Source of the DNA: Pleurobrachia bachei
Lineage: Eukaryota > Ctenophora > Tentaculata > Cydippida > Pleurobrachiidae
Direction: 5' to 3'
NCBI GenBank assembly: GCA_000695325.1
Contig: AVPN01001628.1
Span: 1 to 20,252 of the forward strand
Length of the DNA: 20,252 nt
How positions within the stretch are numbered: the stretch's first letter is position 1; the number at the start of each line of letters is the position of its first letter. This document shows, piece after piece, positions 11,775-20,252 of this stretch. The notes under the pieces are model-generated. The model searched no databases. It saw only the letters and a program-made list of their open reading frames with translations, and had not been told where the DNA came from. The position numbers and the translations under genes were made by a program.

Positions 11775-14234
11775 TTAGCAGGACTGAACCAAAGGTGGGT
11801 ATAGGTTGTCTTTGGACCTATCTGGTTTGCTTTCAAACTGCTCCGGCGGTTGGGGTTGGAACGTCACCGTGTTTTCTACCCTCCTTATCATGGCGGTTCG
11901 TAGGGAGGGGGTGCGTTCATCTTCCAAGGGTGGGTCTACGACCCTTGGGGTATAAACAACCGGACTTCCCTCTTCTGTAATGGGGGCCAAGGGGCAATAT
12001 CGCTTCCCTCTTTTCATTGTCATATATGTAGGTTCTTCCTCACCTCGTTCTTCGAAATCAGGTGCAGTGGGGTCCTGAACATTACTATGATGGGGCTTGG
12101 GTATAGTTTCAAGCTCTCCAGTAGGGTGCTGTCTGGTTCTCTCCCTGTCCATGGTGAGGTGGGACAGTGTTTGTGTCAGGTTGGTGATTTGCCTAACAAC
12201 AATTCCCCGTTTAATACACTGAAGAACCACAAATATAGTGATACTTAGGAGGGTGAATCCTAATGAGAACCAAGCAAGTTTCTCGAAGAACGATTTCTTG
12301 GATGTGTTTAGACCCAAGTATCCTATTTCGTAATCTGACAACGCCAGCTGCGTTGTCTGGTTTATCATTGTTTCGAGACGGGTAATGTTTTCCCGCTCTC
12401 TGACTAGCTGGGTGTCGTCTAGCCATTTTCTCAGGTTTCTCCCCGTGTCAGGAGACTTCCAACTTAAGACGGTTGCTGTCTCGCTTCCGTCGGGCGCATA
12501 CATGACCATACGCGAGGCCTGTACGTGTTTGTACACGCCCCATTCCAGGAAGTAATTAGTTTTCCCGGGTGTACTTATTATACTGAGGTGTACGTCCTCA
12601 GAGACCTTCATTGCCGTGATCTCATCTTGGCTGAAGACCATGGCACCACCTTTAGTTAGTAACATTTTGGTGTCACAGGTGGTTGGGATTAGTGTGCATC
12701 CCGAGTCCTGCAGTGTTTCTGGATTTTCTTCAAAGCAGGGCCATGTTTGTTTAAATGGCGAGAATTTGTCTTGCATTCTCTCTGCACAGTAAATGACGTC
12801 ATCTTTTTCGAGACAGTCATTTACTCGGACGGTTTTTACCATTCCGTCTTCTAAAATAACAAGGTCTGGTGTTTCGACCCTGTAGCACGCTTTGTCCTCA
12901 GTCCCCCGTGATATGGGGACGGTTTTCGGAACGTACGTGCGAAACAAGCTTCCCTCTGTTAATCTGGGAGCCACCAAAACATAATGCATTAACATTCCTG
13001 TCTCGCCGTTAGTGACGTCTACCAGCATGAGGTCAGCAACTCTAAAGAGTAGTTCTGGCCTTCCCTGGTACAAGGTGCTCCTAAATGCCTGGTTTTTTTC
13101 AACAACCAATTGTAAATCGCCTAGAGTTAAAGTTGTGGCGACAGGTGTGACTAATCGCCCGTGTCTAGACCCATAGAACAGAGCGTCTAATTTCTGTTCA
13201 TATCGCTTGTCAGTCTGGACTTGCATGAGAACCGAGGCGACAGAAAGTATTTCACACCTCATTGAATTCATGGTGTCATATACTTTTTCGATTTCGAAAT
13301 CCATTATTTTGAGGATCTCCTGGTCAAACCTCCTCAGGTTCTCCATGGTATCAATCGAATCAGAAGCAAATTGTTCAAATGCTCCCTGGAGCTTGTTTAC
13401 ATGCTCCCTGACCTTCTTGTTGTCGGAAGGGCTCTTCAAAATTTGATAGAAGTAATTGACAACAGGTATTTCCTCAATGAAGTCAAAATCTGACCATCCG
13501 AGCCGTTTTTGTCGGTGGTTGCTGCCGTTGGTTTTTTCGACAGCTATGTTCCATGCAATATCAAATGCTGACTTTAAATCACGGAATCGCTCGGTGTGGG
13601 CCCTTTCAATATCAGATCTCGTATTCTTGATCTCTGTCATCAGTGTGTCGAACAGCGGGTTTTGTTCTATCCCACAGGCAGTGTATCTATTCATGCCCAT
13701 TCGAGCGAGCAAGCAGTCCAGTGTACTCGTGGCTGAGTTTAAGCTCTCTACCCGGTCTTCTGGGTGGTAGTACAGCTTGTTCTGGAGAGTACATTCTGCT
13801 ACCGAGCTGTCATATGTTAGCACCTCGCACAGTGTGTCATGGAGGCACTCGACTAGACACAGTGTAAGTGTCTCCCTTTTCAGTGCTTTTCTCACTGAAT
13901 TCATGATCACCCTCATTTTTGGTATCCAGCAAGATGTAGGGTCTTGCTCTATGGGGGGTATCACCTTGCTCAACCTTGGTATATTTGGAGCACAGTCTAC
14001 CTTGCACGGCCGTTGCGGTGCTCTTGGTTTCCTGAGATTGAAAAATATCGACTGTGCGATAGTAGACTCGCTGGTGGCAAGTATCTTCCCAGGCTGCAGC
14101 ACTACTCCCAAATCAGTCTGTACTACAGGGCCTGCTGTGAGGGACATTTCCCTACTCGAATCGAATTGACTTTCTTTCCGTACTGAATCTGCGCATATCA
14201 AGATGGCGGTTACAGTCAGGAATGAAAGAAACAT
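11775..14234 (-). CDS. env: Env: F-type fusion glycoprotein-like envelope protein, 819 aa, copy 2
   Basis: Identical in translation to 1267-3726, with the same signal peptide, RQKR site at 241-244, membrane anchor at about 653-672 and long cytoplasmic tail. No stop or frameshift. Its 3' splice site is repeated as well. With two intact copies in series, a read-through transcript from the upstream LTR could in principle splice to either env acceptor. Confidence 0.9.
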   Translation of the reverse strand: MFLSFLTVTAILICADSVRKESQFDSSREMSLTAGPVVQTDLGVVLQPGKILATSESTIAQSIFFNLRKPRAPQRPCKVDCAPNIPRLSKVIPPIEQDPTSCWIPKMRVIMNSVRKALKRETLTLCLVECLHDTLCEVLTYDSSVAECTLQNKLYYHPEDRVESLNSATSTLDCLLARMGMNRYTACGIEQNPLFDTLMTEIKNTRSDIERAHTERFRDLKSAFDIAWNIAVEKTNGSNHRQKRLGWSDFDFIEEIPVVNYFYQILKSPSDNKKVREHVNKLQGAFEQFASDSIDTMENLRRFDQEILKIMDFEIEKVYDTMNSMRCEILSVASVLMQVQTDKRYEQKLDALFYGSRHGRLVTPVATTLTLGDLQLVVEKNQAFRSTLYQGRPELLFRVADLMLVDVTNGETGMLMHYVLVAPRLTEGSLFRTYVPKTVPISRGTEDKACYRVETPDLVILEDGMVKTVRVNDCLEKDDVIYCAERMQDKFSPFKQTWPCFEENPETLQDSGCTLIPTTCDTKMLLTKGGAMVFSQDEITAMKVSEDVHLSIISTPGKTNYFLEWGVYKHVQASRMVMYAPDGSETATVLSWKSPDTGRNLRKWLDDTQLVRERENITRLETMINQTTQLALSDYEIGYLGLNTSKKSFFEKLAWFSLGFTLLSITIFVVLQCIKRGIVVRQITNLTQTLSHLTMDRERTRQHPTGELETIPKPHHSNVQDPTAPDFEERGEEEPTYMTMKRGKRYCPLAPITEEGSPVVYTPRVVDPPLEDERTPSLRTAMIRRVENTVTFQPQPPEQFESKPDRSKDNLYPPLVQSC

Positions 14235-14241
14235 CCTTATC

Positions 14242-14276
14242 CTGTAAATAGAGAGAGAGGGTTATATTTGTTAGTA
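14242..14276 (-). promoter_or_regulatory. 3' splice site for env subgenomic mRNA, copy 2
   Basis: TACTAAC branch-point motif (14276-14270), pyrimidine tract and TTTACAG with AG at 14243-14242, followed 7 nt later by the env ATG. Confidence 0.75.
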
Positions 14277-14650
14277 CGAGAGAGGGTAACTTGGGGAAAT
14301 TAGTACAACGGTATTGAGCACGCACACCCACCTAATTGCCCAGGGAGGCCACCTCAGAAGGGTGGGTCTTGGTGACCTTCCCGGAGCAAAATGTACGAAC
14401 TCAATCCCGTATACCACTCCCTATACCTAGTTAGAACGACAACGTTTTCCAATCAAAAAGTTCTAATGATTACTACCAATTAATAGTATTAGAGTGCCTT
14501 CCAACCAGGCCATGGCCATGCGTGACTCCATCTTGCATTTGATGAGTCCAGTGGTTCCATTCCACTCTGGTGGGAAAATTGCCTCCACCCAGGTAGCGTT
14601 CGGCATCACACCCTGTCGCTACCTCCATCCCTCTCGTGGTTCCTTATGTT

Positions 14651-17600
14651 TTATCCTTCGTATCTCTCTGGAGCTTTGCGCTCCCTCCTCAAGTTGTAGG
14701 GGCCCTTGTCTGGTTCCGGCTCCTCTTCTTCCAGCTCGTCTATAGCGCTTGCGAAGGATTCGTCCCCCGGTACCACTCCCGTGGTCGTGTAGTCATCCCA
14801 CTCCAGTTCTTCTTCTGGTTCATGGGGGTCAGGATCTTGGTCCTCATCAGTAGGGGTGGCTGAGACGTTCGGCACCCCGGGGCTAGCTGTAGCTGTGTGT
14901 TCCCCCTGGTCAGCTTGCGGCTCCTCAGGTCCAGTAGTTGGTCCCTGCTCCTCGTTTGGTAGTGGTTCCTCCGGGTCCCCGACTGGGTGGTCACCCTGTG
15001 TCTTCTGGAGTGTGGTTTGATGGTAGAAGAGATCGTGGAGTCCGTCATCTTCCTCCTCCCCAGTGTCGTCACACTCTTCTATTGTGGGCTGGTTTAACCC
15101 TTGTTCAGGGGTGATTTTCTCCCTCGTTTTGGTTCTTAGAGACTTAGGGATTTTCCTAAGTGAGTCAAAGTGTGTCACTACTAATTTGCCTGTGTTATCG
15201 TTTTTCAACTGATATGTCCATTCGGACAGGACTTTGTTTACTGTCCAGGGTCCTGAAAATTTCGTTCGAAACTTCCGGTAATCCCGTACCGTGACTGGTA
15301 GTGGTTTCCAAACCAGTGCTTTCTCTCCCACCGTGTATGTAGTGTGGAACCCGCGTTTTTTGTCATACGCGAGCTTTTGCCTTTGCATCGCAGAGATCCC
15401 GTTAGCGCGGACTAGGTCTAGTGTGTCCCGCATGCTCTCTCTTTGTTCCGAGAGTAAGTGTGCCCCGGTTTCATAATAGGCAGTGGTGGTAGTATCGAAT
15501 GCGAGATCATAAGGAAGTCTCAATTCTCTTCCAAAATATAGCTGATGTGGGGTGAACCTAGTTGATCCGTTCACCGAGCTATTCAACGCGAATACTGCAT
15601 AACTTAGTTTCTCGAACCATGACTGTGGGAACTCTCCAACCAGTTTTTTCACAATTACTACAATGGTTTTGTTCAGGTTTTCCACAGCCCCATTGCCGCT
15701 AGGATGGTAACTGGTGGTAGCGGTTTTCTTGACCCCAAGAAGGCGGTACAGTTCAACAATTACCGTTGCTACATGGAGGTTGGCTCCCCGGTCAGAGTGT
15801 ATAGTCTCGGGTACTCCATAAATTGTAACCCAGTGTGTTAGCAAGCACTTAGCAATTTGGGTTGCCGAGGCATTGGGTAAAGGTTTCGCCTGGCACAACC
15901 GTGTAAACTTGTCTGTCATGCAAAGGATCCATGACATTCTCCCCCCTCTTATTGGTCCAACCAAATCAATGCATAATATTTGGTTTGGTCTGCATGCTAG
16001 AAATGGTTTAAGAGGGGCAGCAGGGTTACGTCTATAAACCTCATTGTGCGGGAAACACGTCGCACAAGTGGCACAGTAAATCTTTACTGCTGTAGTCATG
16101 CCTTCAAAGTAATATTTCTCTCTGACCCTGAGCAAAGTTTTCTTTGGGCCCAGGTGTCCAGCACTCTCATTATCATGGTGAGAGGCGATCAAGGTTTTAC
16201 GTTCCGTATGGGGAACATAAATTAATTCTCGGTACTTTTTAGATCCCCCGGCGAAATATTTGTAGCACACTAAACCCTCCTGACTGAGACACAGGTGTGG
16301 GAACAACATCCACATTTTCAAGAGTGTATCAGAGAAAGCGGCGGTTTTCACTTCGTCTCTCTCCTTCTGATCAGCCAGCAACCATTGTTTAGCAGTGGCT
16401 ATATCCGTATCTTTAGCCTGGGCTGCAGCAAAGTGTGCGCTGAAATGTGCTCTCAGTGGGGACTCATACTCTCCCGTCCTGTGTTTGGGCGGGGCCGTGG
16501 GGGTAGGGTTTGCTTCCCCACACGTAATTATCTTGGTATCAACCGATAACTCTACAGTTTTACACGTGACTGTTTTCCCTTTCTCAGTCTTCTCTCTGGA
16601 ACTTGGTGTGGTTCTATCCCACCAAGGATAAAGTTCATCTGAGGTTTGCGGCAATCGGGACAAGCAATCAGGTACTTGCATGAGCGCGCCCGATTTATAT
16701 TTCAGATCAAACGTGTAATCACTCAAATCCATGATCCATCGGGTCATGATGGCTTCATTGGTTTTTCTCAAAAACCCGGTATCAGTTAGGGCCTTCATGT
16801 CAACATAGGCTGTAAATTTTGCGCCTAGTAGATAATAACGCCATTGTTTGGTTATGTGGAACCAGAGGGCATGAAATTCTCGTTTATACGATGGCCAATT
16901 TTGTTCCGTTTGGTTTAGAATCTTGGAACTGTATGCAATAGGTTTGAATGTATTGCCTTCCATGTGTCCAATTGTGCCGCCAATCCCTTTCAAGGATGCA
17001 TCGGTAAACACAAACAATTCCTTTTCCGTAGAAGGATATATTAGCACCGGAGGGCTGGTTAGTGCCTCATTTAGGAGCTGTATACTCTCCATAGCTTCAT
17101 CGGTTAGCACGAACTTGTCTGTTTGCTTCAGACAGTTCGTCAACCCTGCAGCCTTCTCACTAAAGTTTTCCACGGCTGTTCTGAACCAGGAATAGCAGCC
17201 AATTAGCGCTCTTAATTGTTTAAATGTACGGGGAGGCGTCATATTACGGATAGCGCTGATTTTTTCAGTATCTGCCTCAATACCTTTTGTTGTTAGGTAT
17301 ACCCCACAGTATTTTATTCGTTTTTGGAACAAGATACACTTCTTTGGGCTCAGTCTCAGTTTAGAGGGACGTATTCTCCCAAACACAACCCTAAGGTGAG
17401 ATATCATGTCCTCAGTGGTTTTGGCAGGACATAATATATCGTCGATAAATGCTGCGGCGACGCTCGGGGGTACTCCCGCCAACACGCGGTCCAGCAGGTT
17501 TTGGAACGTGCCTGGACTGCCGCTGAGACCTAACGGCATGGATCGGTATTGGAAAAACCCGACTCCACTTATACTAAAAGCCGTGTAATGCCTGTGCTCT

Positions 17601-18904
17601 GGTTTTAGAGGCACCTGCAAAAACGCATCTCCGAGATCAAGAGTGGAGAACCAATTAGCGCCTGAACAACCCGCAGTCATGGTGTTCAGTGCAGGGACCG
17701 TGCAGTAACTCCTGACGGTAATAGAGTTTAGAACACGATAATCAAGTACTATCCTCACTTTCCCTGGACCTTTCCGAAGTACAATAGCAGGTGAGTTGTA
17801 GCTGCTCTCGGAATGCTCAATTATGCCTGCCTTGAGTAATGATTCCAACTCAGTGATACAATCGTCCCGCAGGTGTAGGGGGATTCGTCGGTATGGCAGC
17901 CGAACAGGGGTAGAAGTAGAGAGGTTTATCTCGTGTTGCGTCAAGGGTGTCCATCGCAACTCATGACGTCCAAGTGCAAAAACGTCAGCAAATTCAGTGA
18001 GGAGTTCTTTCACCTTAACTTTCGTGTCATCATCAATATCGGAATTGGTGTCTATTCCTACCGTAGATATGATTTCCTTCACCCTTTCGGGGTCAAAGTC
18101 GTCCCTATCTTCACTGGAATGAAGGGTCTCTACTCGTGTGCAGTAGATAGCAGGGGTACACGTGCCGATTTCATACCCTTTTGGCAATTCCAGCTGCGTG
18201 AGACCTTGTGTGATCATACACGGTAGGATACCCCTACCCTTTTCCGGGTGGAGGGGAAGTATGTCCCCTTCCGTAATCCCGAACAGCCCCATGACTGGGT
18301 TTACCTCTGAGGTGTAGTAAAGGCCCTCCTCTGATTGGCCTGTATCCCCAATCAAAGTGTACGGTATACCATTACTCTCTTTCGAGACTTTGGTATCTTC
18401 GGCCACACAAATCTTATACGTGTGTTTTCTCTCCTGTGTGGGAGACCTAACAATAAGAGGTGTGTGATTTCCCTTCACGCACAAAGATGCATTATCTAGA
18501 TCCAAAACGCACCCATGTTCGACAAGCATGGGTTGGCCCAAAATTAGCTGTTCTTGTATATTGGCCACTACAAAATCAGCTTCCAGGTGTTGGGTACCAA
18601 GTTCAAGGGTAATCCTGTCTAACTTACCCGCACATTTCATAGGTGTGCCTGAAACACCCACCAAGTTCCAATCGCATGGTTGTATGTCGGCGAGGAGTTT
18701 TGCTTTGTTTACAAGCGAGTAAGATAGTATATTCACACAAGCTCCTGTGTCTACAAGGGCATCAGAGGGTTCATCTCCAATCCTGATCCTAACAAATACT
18801 CCCGCAGAGGGTTTTATTGCTAGTCTCACAGGTGTGGTGTTCTCACCCTCCCCAGCCGAATTCGTTATGGCCCCCTCTATGATTGTTCCAGAGGGCTGTT
18901 CTAG
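14651..18904 (-). CDS. pol: Pol: protease-RT-RNase H-integrase, read by -1 frameshift from gag, copy 2
   Basis: Identical in translation to the copy-1 gene: DTGA protease, FIDD reverse transcriptase, RNase H, zinc-finger and DDE integrase, GPY/F module and acidic tail with the YNLRRERKAPERY end. The start is set at the slip site, as for copy 1. No disabling change is seen, so each copy has the coding capacity for its own enzyme set. Confidence 0.96.
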   Translation of the reverse strand, partial: LEQPSGTIIEGAITNSAGEGENTTPVRLAIKPSAGVFVRIRIGDEPSDALVDTGACVNILSYSLVNKAKLLADIQPCDWNLVGVSGTPMKCAGKLDRITLELGTQHLEADFVVANIQEQLILGQPMLVEHGCVLDLDNASLCVKGNHTPLIVRSPTQERKHTYKICVAEDTKVSKESNGIPYTLIGDTGQSEEGLYYTSEVNPVMGLFGITEGDILPLHPEKGRGILPCMITQGLTQLELPKGYEIGTCTPAIYCTRVETLHSSEDRDDFDPERVKEIISTVGIDTNSDIDDDTKVKVKELLTEFADVFALGRHELRWTPLTQHEINLSTSTPVRLPYRRIPLHLRDDCITELESLLKAGIIEHSESSYNSPAIVLRKGPGKVRIVLDYRVLNSITVRSYCTVPALNTMTAGCSGANWFSTLDLGDAFLQVPLKPEHRHYTAFSISGVGFFQYRSMPLGLSGSPGTFQNLLDRVLAGVPPSVAAAFIDDILCPAKTTEDMISHLRVVFGRIRPSKLRLSPKKCILFQKRIKYCGVYLTTKGIEADTEKISAIRNMTPPRTFKQLRALIGCYSWFRTAVENFSEKAAGLTNCLKQTDKFVLTDEAMESIQLLNEALTSPPVLIYPSTEKELFVFTDASLKGIGGTIGHMEGNTFKPIAYSSKILNQTEQNWPSYKREFHALWFHITKQWRYYLLGAKFTAYVDMKALTDTGFLRKTNEAIMTRWIMDLSDYTFDLKYKSGALMQVPDCLSRLPQTSDELYPWWDRTTPSSREKTEKGKTVTCKTVELSVDTKIITCGEANPTPTAPPKHRTGEYESPLRAHFSAHFAAAQAKDTDIATAKQWLLADQKERDEVKTAAFSDTLLKMWMLFPHLCLSQEGLVCYKYFAGGSKKYRELIYVPHTERKTLIASHHDNESAGHLGPKKTLLRVREKYYFEGMTTAVKIYCATCATCFPHNEVYRRNPAAPLKPFLACRPNQILCIDLVGPIRGGRMSWILCMTDKFTRLCQAKPLPNASATQIAKCLLTHWVTIYGVPETIHSDRGANLHVATVIVELYRLLGVKKTATTSYHPSGNGAVENLNKTIVVIVKKLVGEFPQSWFEKLSYAVFALNSSVNGSTRFTPHQLYFGRELRLPYDLAFDTTTTAYYETGAHLLSEQRESMRDTLDLVRANGISAMQRQKLAYDKKRGFHTTYTVGEKALVWKPLPVTVRDYRKFRTKFSGPWTVNKVLSEWTYQLKNDNTGKLVVTHFDSLRKIPKSLRTKTREKITPEQGLNQPTIEECDDTGEEEDDGLHDLFYHQTTLQKTQGDHPVGDPEEPLPNEEQGPTTGPEEPQADQGEHTATASPGVPNVSATPTDEDQDPDPHEPEEELEWDDYTTTGVVPGDESFASAIDELEEEEPEPDKGPYNLRRERKAPERYEG

Positions 18905-18910
18905 TTTAAA
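18853..18910 (-). promoter_or_regulatory. -1 programmed ribosomal frameshift signal, gag-pol, copy 2
   Basis: Heptamer U UUA AAC at 18910-18904, gag stop at 18903-18901, then the same CAGCC/GGCTG and CCCTCT/AGAGGG pairing segments as in copy 1. Confidence 0.85.
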
Positions 18911-20043
18911 GAGAACGCGTTCAACTCGGAAGTACCGACAGCAGGTGTGTTATTTGCTGGAGCAGCAGCAGTCCCGTCTGTCGAGGGGTTCTGTGCGCCA
19001 ACCCAATGAACTCTTCGTTGGGGGGTCTGCTCGCGGTGTCTGCTTGACCCGGGAGCGAAATTATCTGGGTATTGGTCAAAACCCAGGGTTCTCGGGGACG
19101 GTCGTGTAAACCTGTCATCGTGTCCCTGTGACCTGTAATCTCTCCGTGTGGAGTTAGCTGTGGTGGCGCCACTCCCCCTAGTGTATCTTTGAAGGGCTCT
19201 ACAATCTCGTTTGAGATGTCCTCGTTTACCACAAAACCAACATTCCAGGTTTGTTTGGTTGTTTTGTGGCCGGTTGCGTTGACGATCATGCTGTCTCACC
19301 GGCGCGAATCGATCTCTCGATTGATGATGCTCGTTTTCCTGCGCACCCCTGTAGTCATTCCGAGGCCGGTTAAATTGCCTAGGATTCTCCTCCTCCCGGT
19401 TCCACTCAGCACGCAGGACTGAGACCTCCACATTATCTTCACGGGCCCTTATGGTGCTACGGGCTTGGTGAGATATGTCTAGAGTGATAGCTGTTTTTAG
19501 CATCTCATCAAAGGTTTTGTCAGCGATGGAGGTAATCAGCTTAATTCCGATGTCATCGTTTGTGATGCCAGCTGCTAAAGCATCTTTTAATGCTGCTTCT
19601 CGGCTAGCTACCGAGGGTGCGTCTATTTCGGGGAACCCAATGTTCCCTAGGTCTCTCAACCTTTCTCCAAACTCGTGTACTGTTTCCCCCACTTTTTGTT
19701 TAATATTTCGGAGATTAAACCTTGCAGACAGCGTGTTGTATTTCGAGCTGTCTTCGAGTATGCTACAGACGCTTTGTTTATAGGCGTCCCAGGAAGATTT
19801 ATCTAGACTCCCTACCGCATGTGTCAGCCGCTCGACGGATTTCGCGTCTAGGAAGGAAATGAATCCTTTGATGGCTGCAGTTTCAGTCATTCCCATGGCT
19901 TCTACATAAGCCTCGTATACGAAGATGAATTGGCGTATCGTCATCGTAGAGGGTGTAAACGTGGCTGGTTTCTTGAGCCCTGCTGTGATTAGTCGTACTT
20001 CTTTTTCCGACCTAACATCTTTTACCGCCATTGCTCTCTGCAT
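18901..20043 (-). CDS. gag: Gag: capsid/nucleocapsid polyprotein, copy 2
   Basis: Same protein as the copy-1 gag, with one CX2CX4HX4C knuckle and a basic RNA-binding C-terminal region. First ATG at 20043; the frame is open from 20190 after the TGA in the primer binding site. The same start ambiguity applies, which shows that it is not a sequencing error unique to one copy, although an error in a duplicated assembly would also be repeated. Confidence 0.92.
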   Translation of the reverse strand: MQRAMAVKDVRSEKEVRLITAGLKKPATFTPSTMTIRQFIFVYEAYVEAMGMTETAAIKGFISFLDAKSVERLTHAVGSLDKSSWDAYKQSVCSILEDSSKYNTLSARFNLRNIKQKVGETVHEFGERLRDLGNIGFPEIDAPSVASREAALKDALAAGITNDDIGIKLITSIADKTFDEMLKTAITLDISHQARSTIRAREDNVEVSVLRAEWNREEENPRQFNRPRNDYRGAQENEHHQSRDRFAPVRQHDRQRNRPQNNQTNLECWFCGKRGHLKRDCRALQRYTRGSGATTANSTRRDYRSQGHDDRFTRPSPRTLGFDQYPDNFAPGSSRHREQTPQRRVHWVGAQNPSTDGTAAAPANNTPAVGTSELNAFSLN

Positions 20044-20116
20044 TTTGAGAAGAGCTTTGACCGCCAATTTGTTTTCAGCTGGCAGTGTCTCTAGATTCTC
20101 TTGTTTCAGGAGATCG

Positions 20117-20236
20117 TCAAACTCTTGGTCTAGTTGAGCTTCTTCCGGACCCTGTGTAGTGGGTTGGAAGGTCCCAGGTTGGTATCCTGGTCACAGCACC
20201 ATTTGTAGCGAAGGTGTTACCGTGCTCGCTACCCAT
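20117..20236 (-). CDS. Leader ORF (39 codons) overlapping gag, copy 2
   Basis: Same Met-Gly-Ser frame as at 9609-9728, starting in the LTR stub at the window edge and ending GUU UGA C within the open gag frame. Function unproven. Confidence 0.3.
   Translation of the reverse strand: MGSEHGNTFATNGAVTRIPTWDLPTHYTGSGRSSTRPRV
20184..20201 (-). other. Primer binding site (tRNA-His-like), copy 2
   Basis: TGGTGCTGTGACCAGGAT on the minus strand, two bases after the end of the truncated LTR at 20204. Confidence 0.75.
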
Positions 20237-20252
20237 GACTTTGTTGTGAGTG
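20204..20252 (-). repeat. Partial LTR at right window edge (end of 5' LTR of copy 2)
   Basis: These bases equal 9696-9744, the last 49 bp of the LTR in element orientation, ending GCTACA before the primer binding site. The stub includes the ATG that opens the Met-Gly-Ser leader frame. Its length equals that of the left stub. Confidence 0.8.

Larger units (their letters stand above)
1..20252. repeat. Tandem direct repeat, 10508-bp unit, about 1.93 copies
   Basis: Every ORF, signal and spot-checked non-coding stretch in 1-9744 recurs at exactly +10508 with the same sequence. The unit is one LTR plus one internal region, so neighbouring copies share an LTR. No unique host sequence, target-site duplication or junction scar is visible. 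Such an array can arise by LTR-LTR recombination, by integration of a one-LTR circle or concatemer, or as an assembly or circular-contig artefact; the sequence alone cannot separate these. Confidence 0.97.
9696..20252 (-). mobile_element. Env-bearing Ty3/gypsy-type LTR retroelement, copy 2
   Basis: This copy is identical to copy 1 wherever compared. Its 5' LTR is cut by the right window edge, leaving 49 bp (20204-20252). Its internal region is complete, and its 3' LTR is the same physical LTR that serves as the 5' LTR of copy 1. Zero divergence over more than 9.6 kb means very recent duplication, gene conversion or assembly duplication. Confidence 0.95.

Noticed and set aside
1-20252. CRISPR array, prokaryotic operon, tRNA or rRNA genes, IS element
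   Set aside because: The repeats are retroelement-derived, the gene plan and splice signals are eukaryotic, and no structured RNA gene was found; the tRNA-like segment at 9676-9693 is only a primer binding site.

Overview
The window holds one kind of object: an env-bearing Ty3/gypsy-type (Metaviridae) LTR retroelement, present as two tandem copies, both on the minus strand, with a period of 10508 bases. Positions 1-9744 correspond to 10509-20252; every coding and signal feature I compared reappears at exactly +10508 with no difference. The host must be a eukaryote and is most likely an invertebrate animal (env-bearing gypsy elements, metazoan-type splice and TATA signals). No host gene or unique flank is present, so I cannot name the species. 

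Layout, read 5'->3' along the minus strand: a 49-bp stub of LTR (20252-20204), the complete internal region of copy 2 (20203-10558), one complete shared LTR of about 862 bp (10557-9696), the complete internal region of copy 1 (9695-50), and a 49-bp stub of the next LTR (49-1). Each internal region carries, in order: a primer binding site resembling tRNA-His; gag (capsid-like domain plus one CCHC knuckle); pol (protease, reverse transcriptase, RNase H, integrase with a GPY/F module and a long acidic tail); env (signal peptide, furin-type site, membrane anchor); a fourth ORF of 228 codons that I do not recognise; and a purine tract before the LTR. All large frames are open in both copies, so the element looks young or recently amplified. 

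The expression signals are unusually readable. Gag and Pol are joined by a textbook -1 frameshift site: UUUAAAC in the right phase, touching the gag stop codon and followed 5 nt later by nested stems. Env sits 7 nt behind a near-ideal 3' splice site (TACTAAC branch point, pyrimidine tract, TTTACAG). ORF4 lies behind a consensus TATAAAAG box, which suggests an internal promoter. The LTR has an inverted CCAAT / E-box / TATA-like array, a diverged 56-bp repeat pair with hairpin potential, and an antisense 87-codon ORF that runs out of the LTR and has an AATAAA downstream on its own strand. The gag frame has no AUG near its 5' end; the first AUG of the predicted genomic RNA opens a different frame, beginning Met-Gly-Ser, that overlaps it. 

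Taken together this is a complex-retrovirus-like plan (gag, pol, env, an accessory gene and perhaps an antisense gene) built on a gypsy-type backbone. The main caveat is that an exact tandem with a single shared LTR and equal LTR stubs at both window ends may be real (tandem insertion, one-LTR circle) or may come from assembly.
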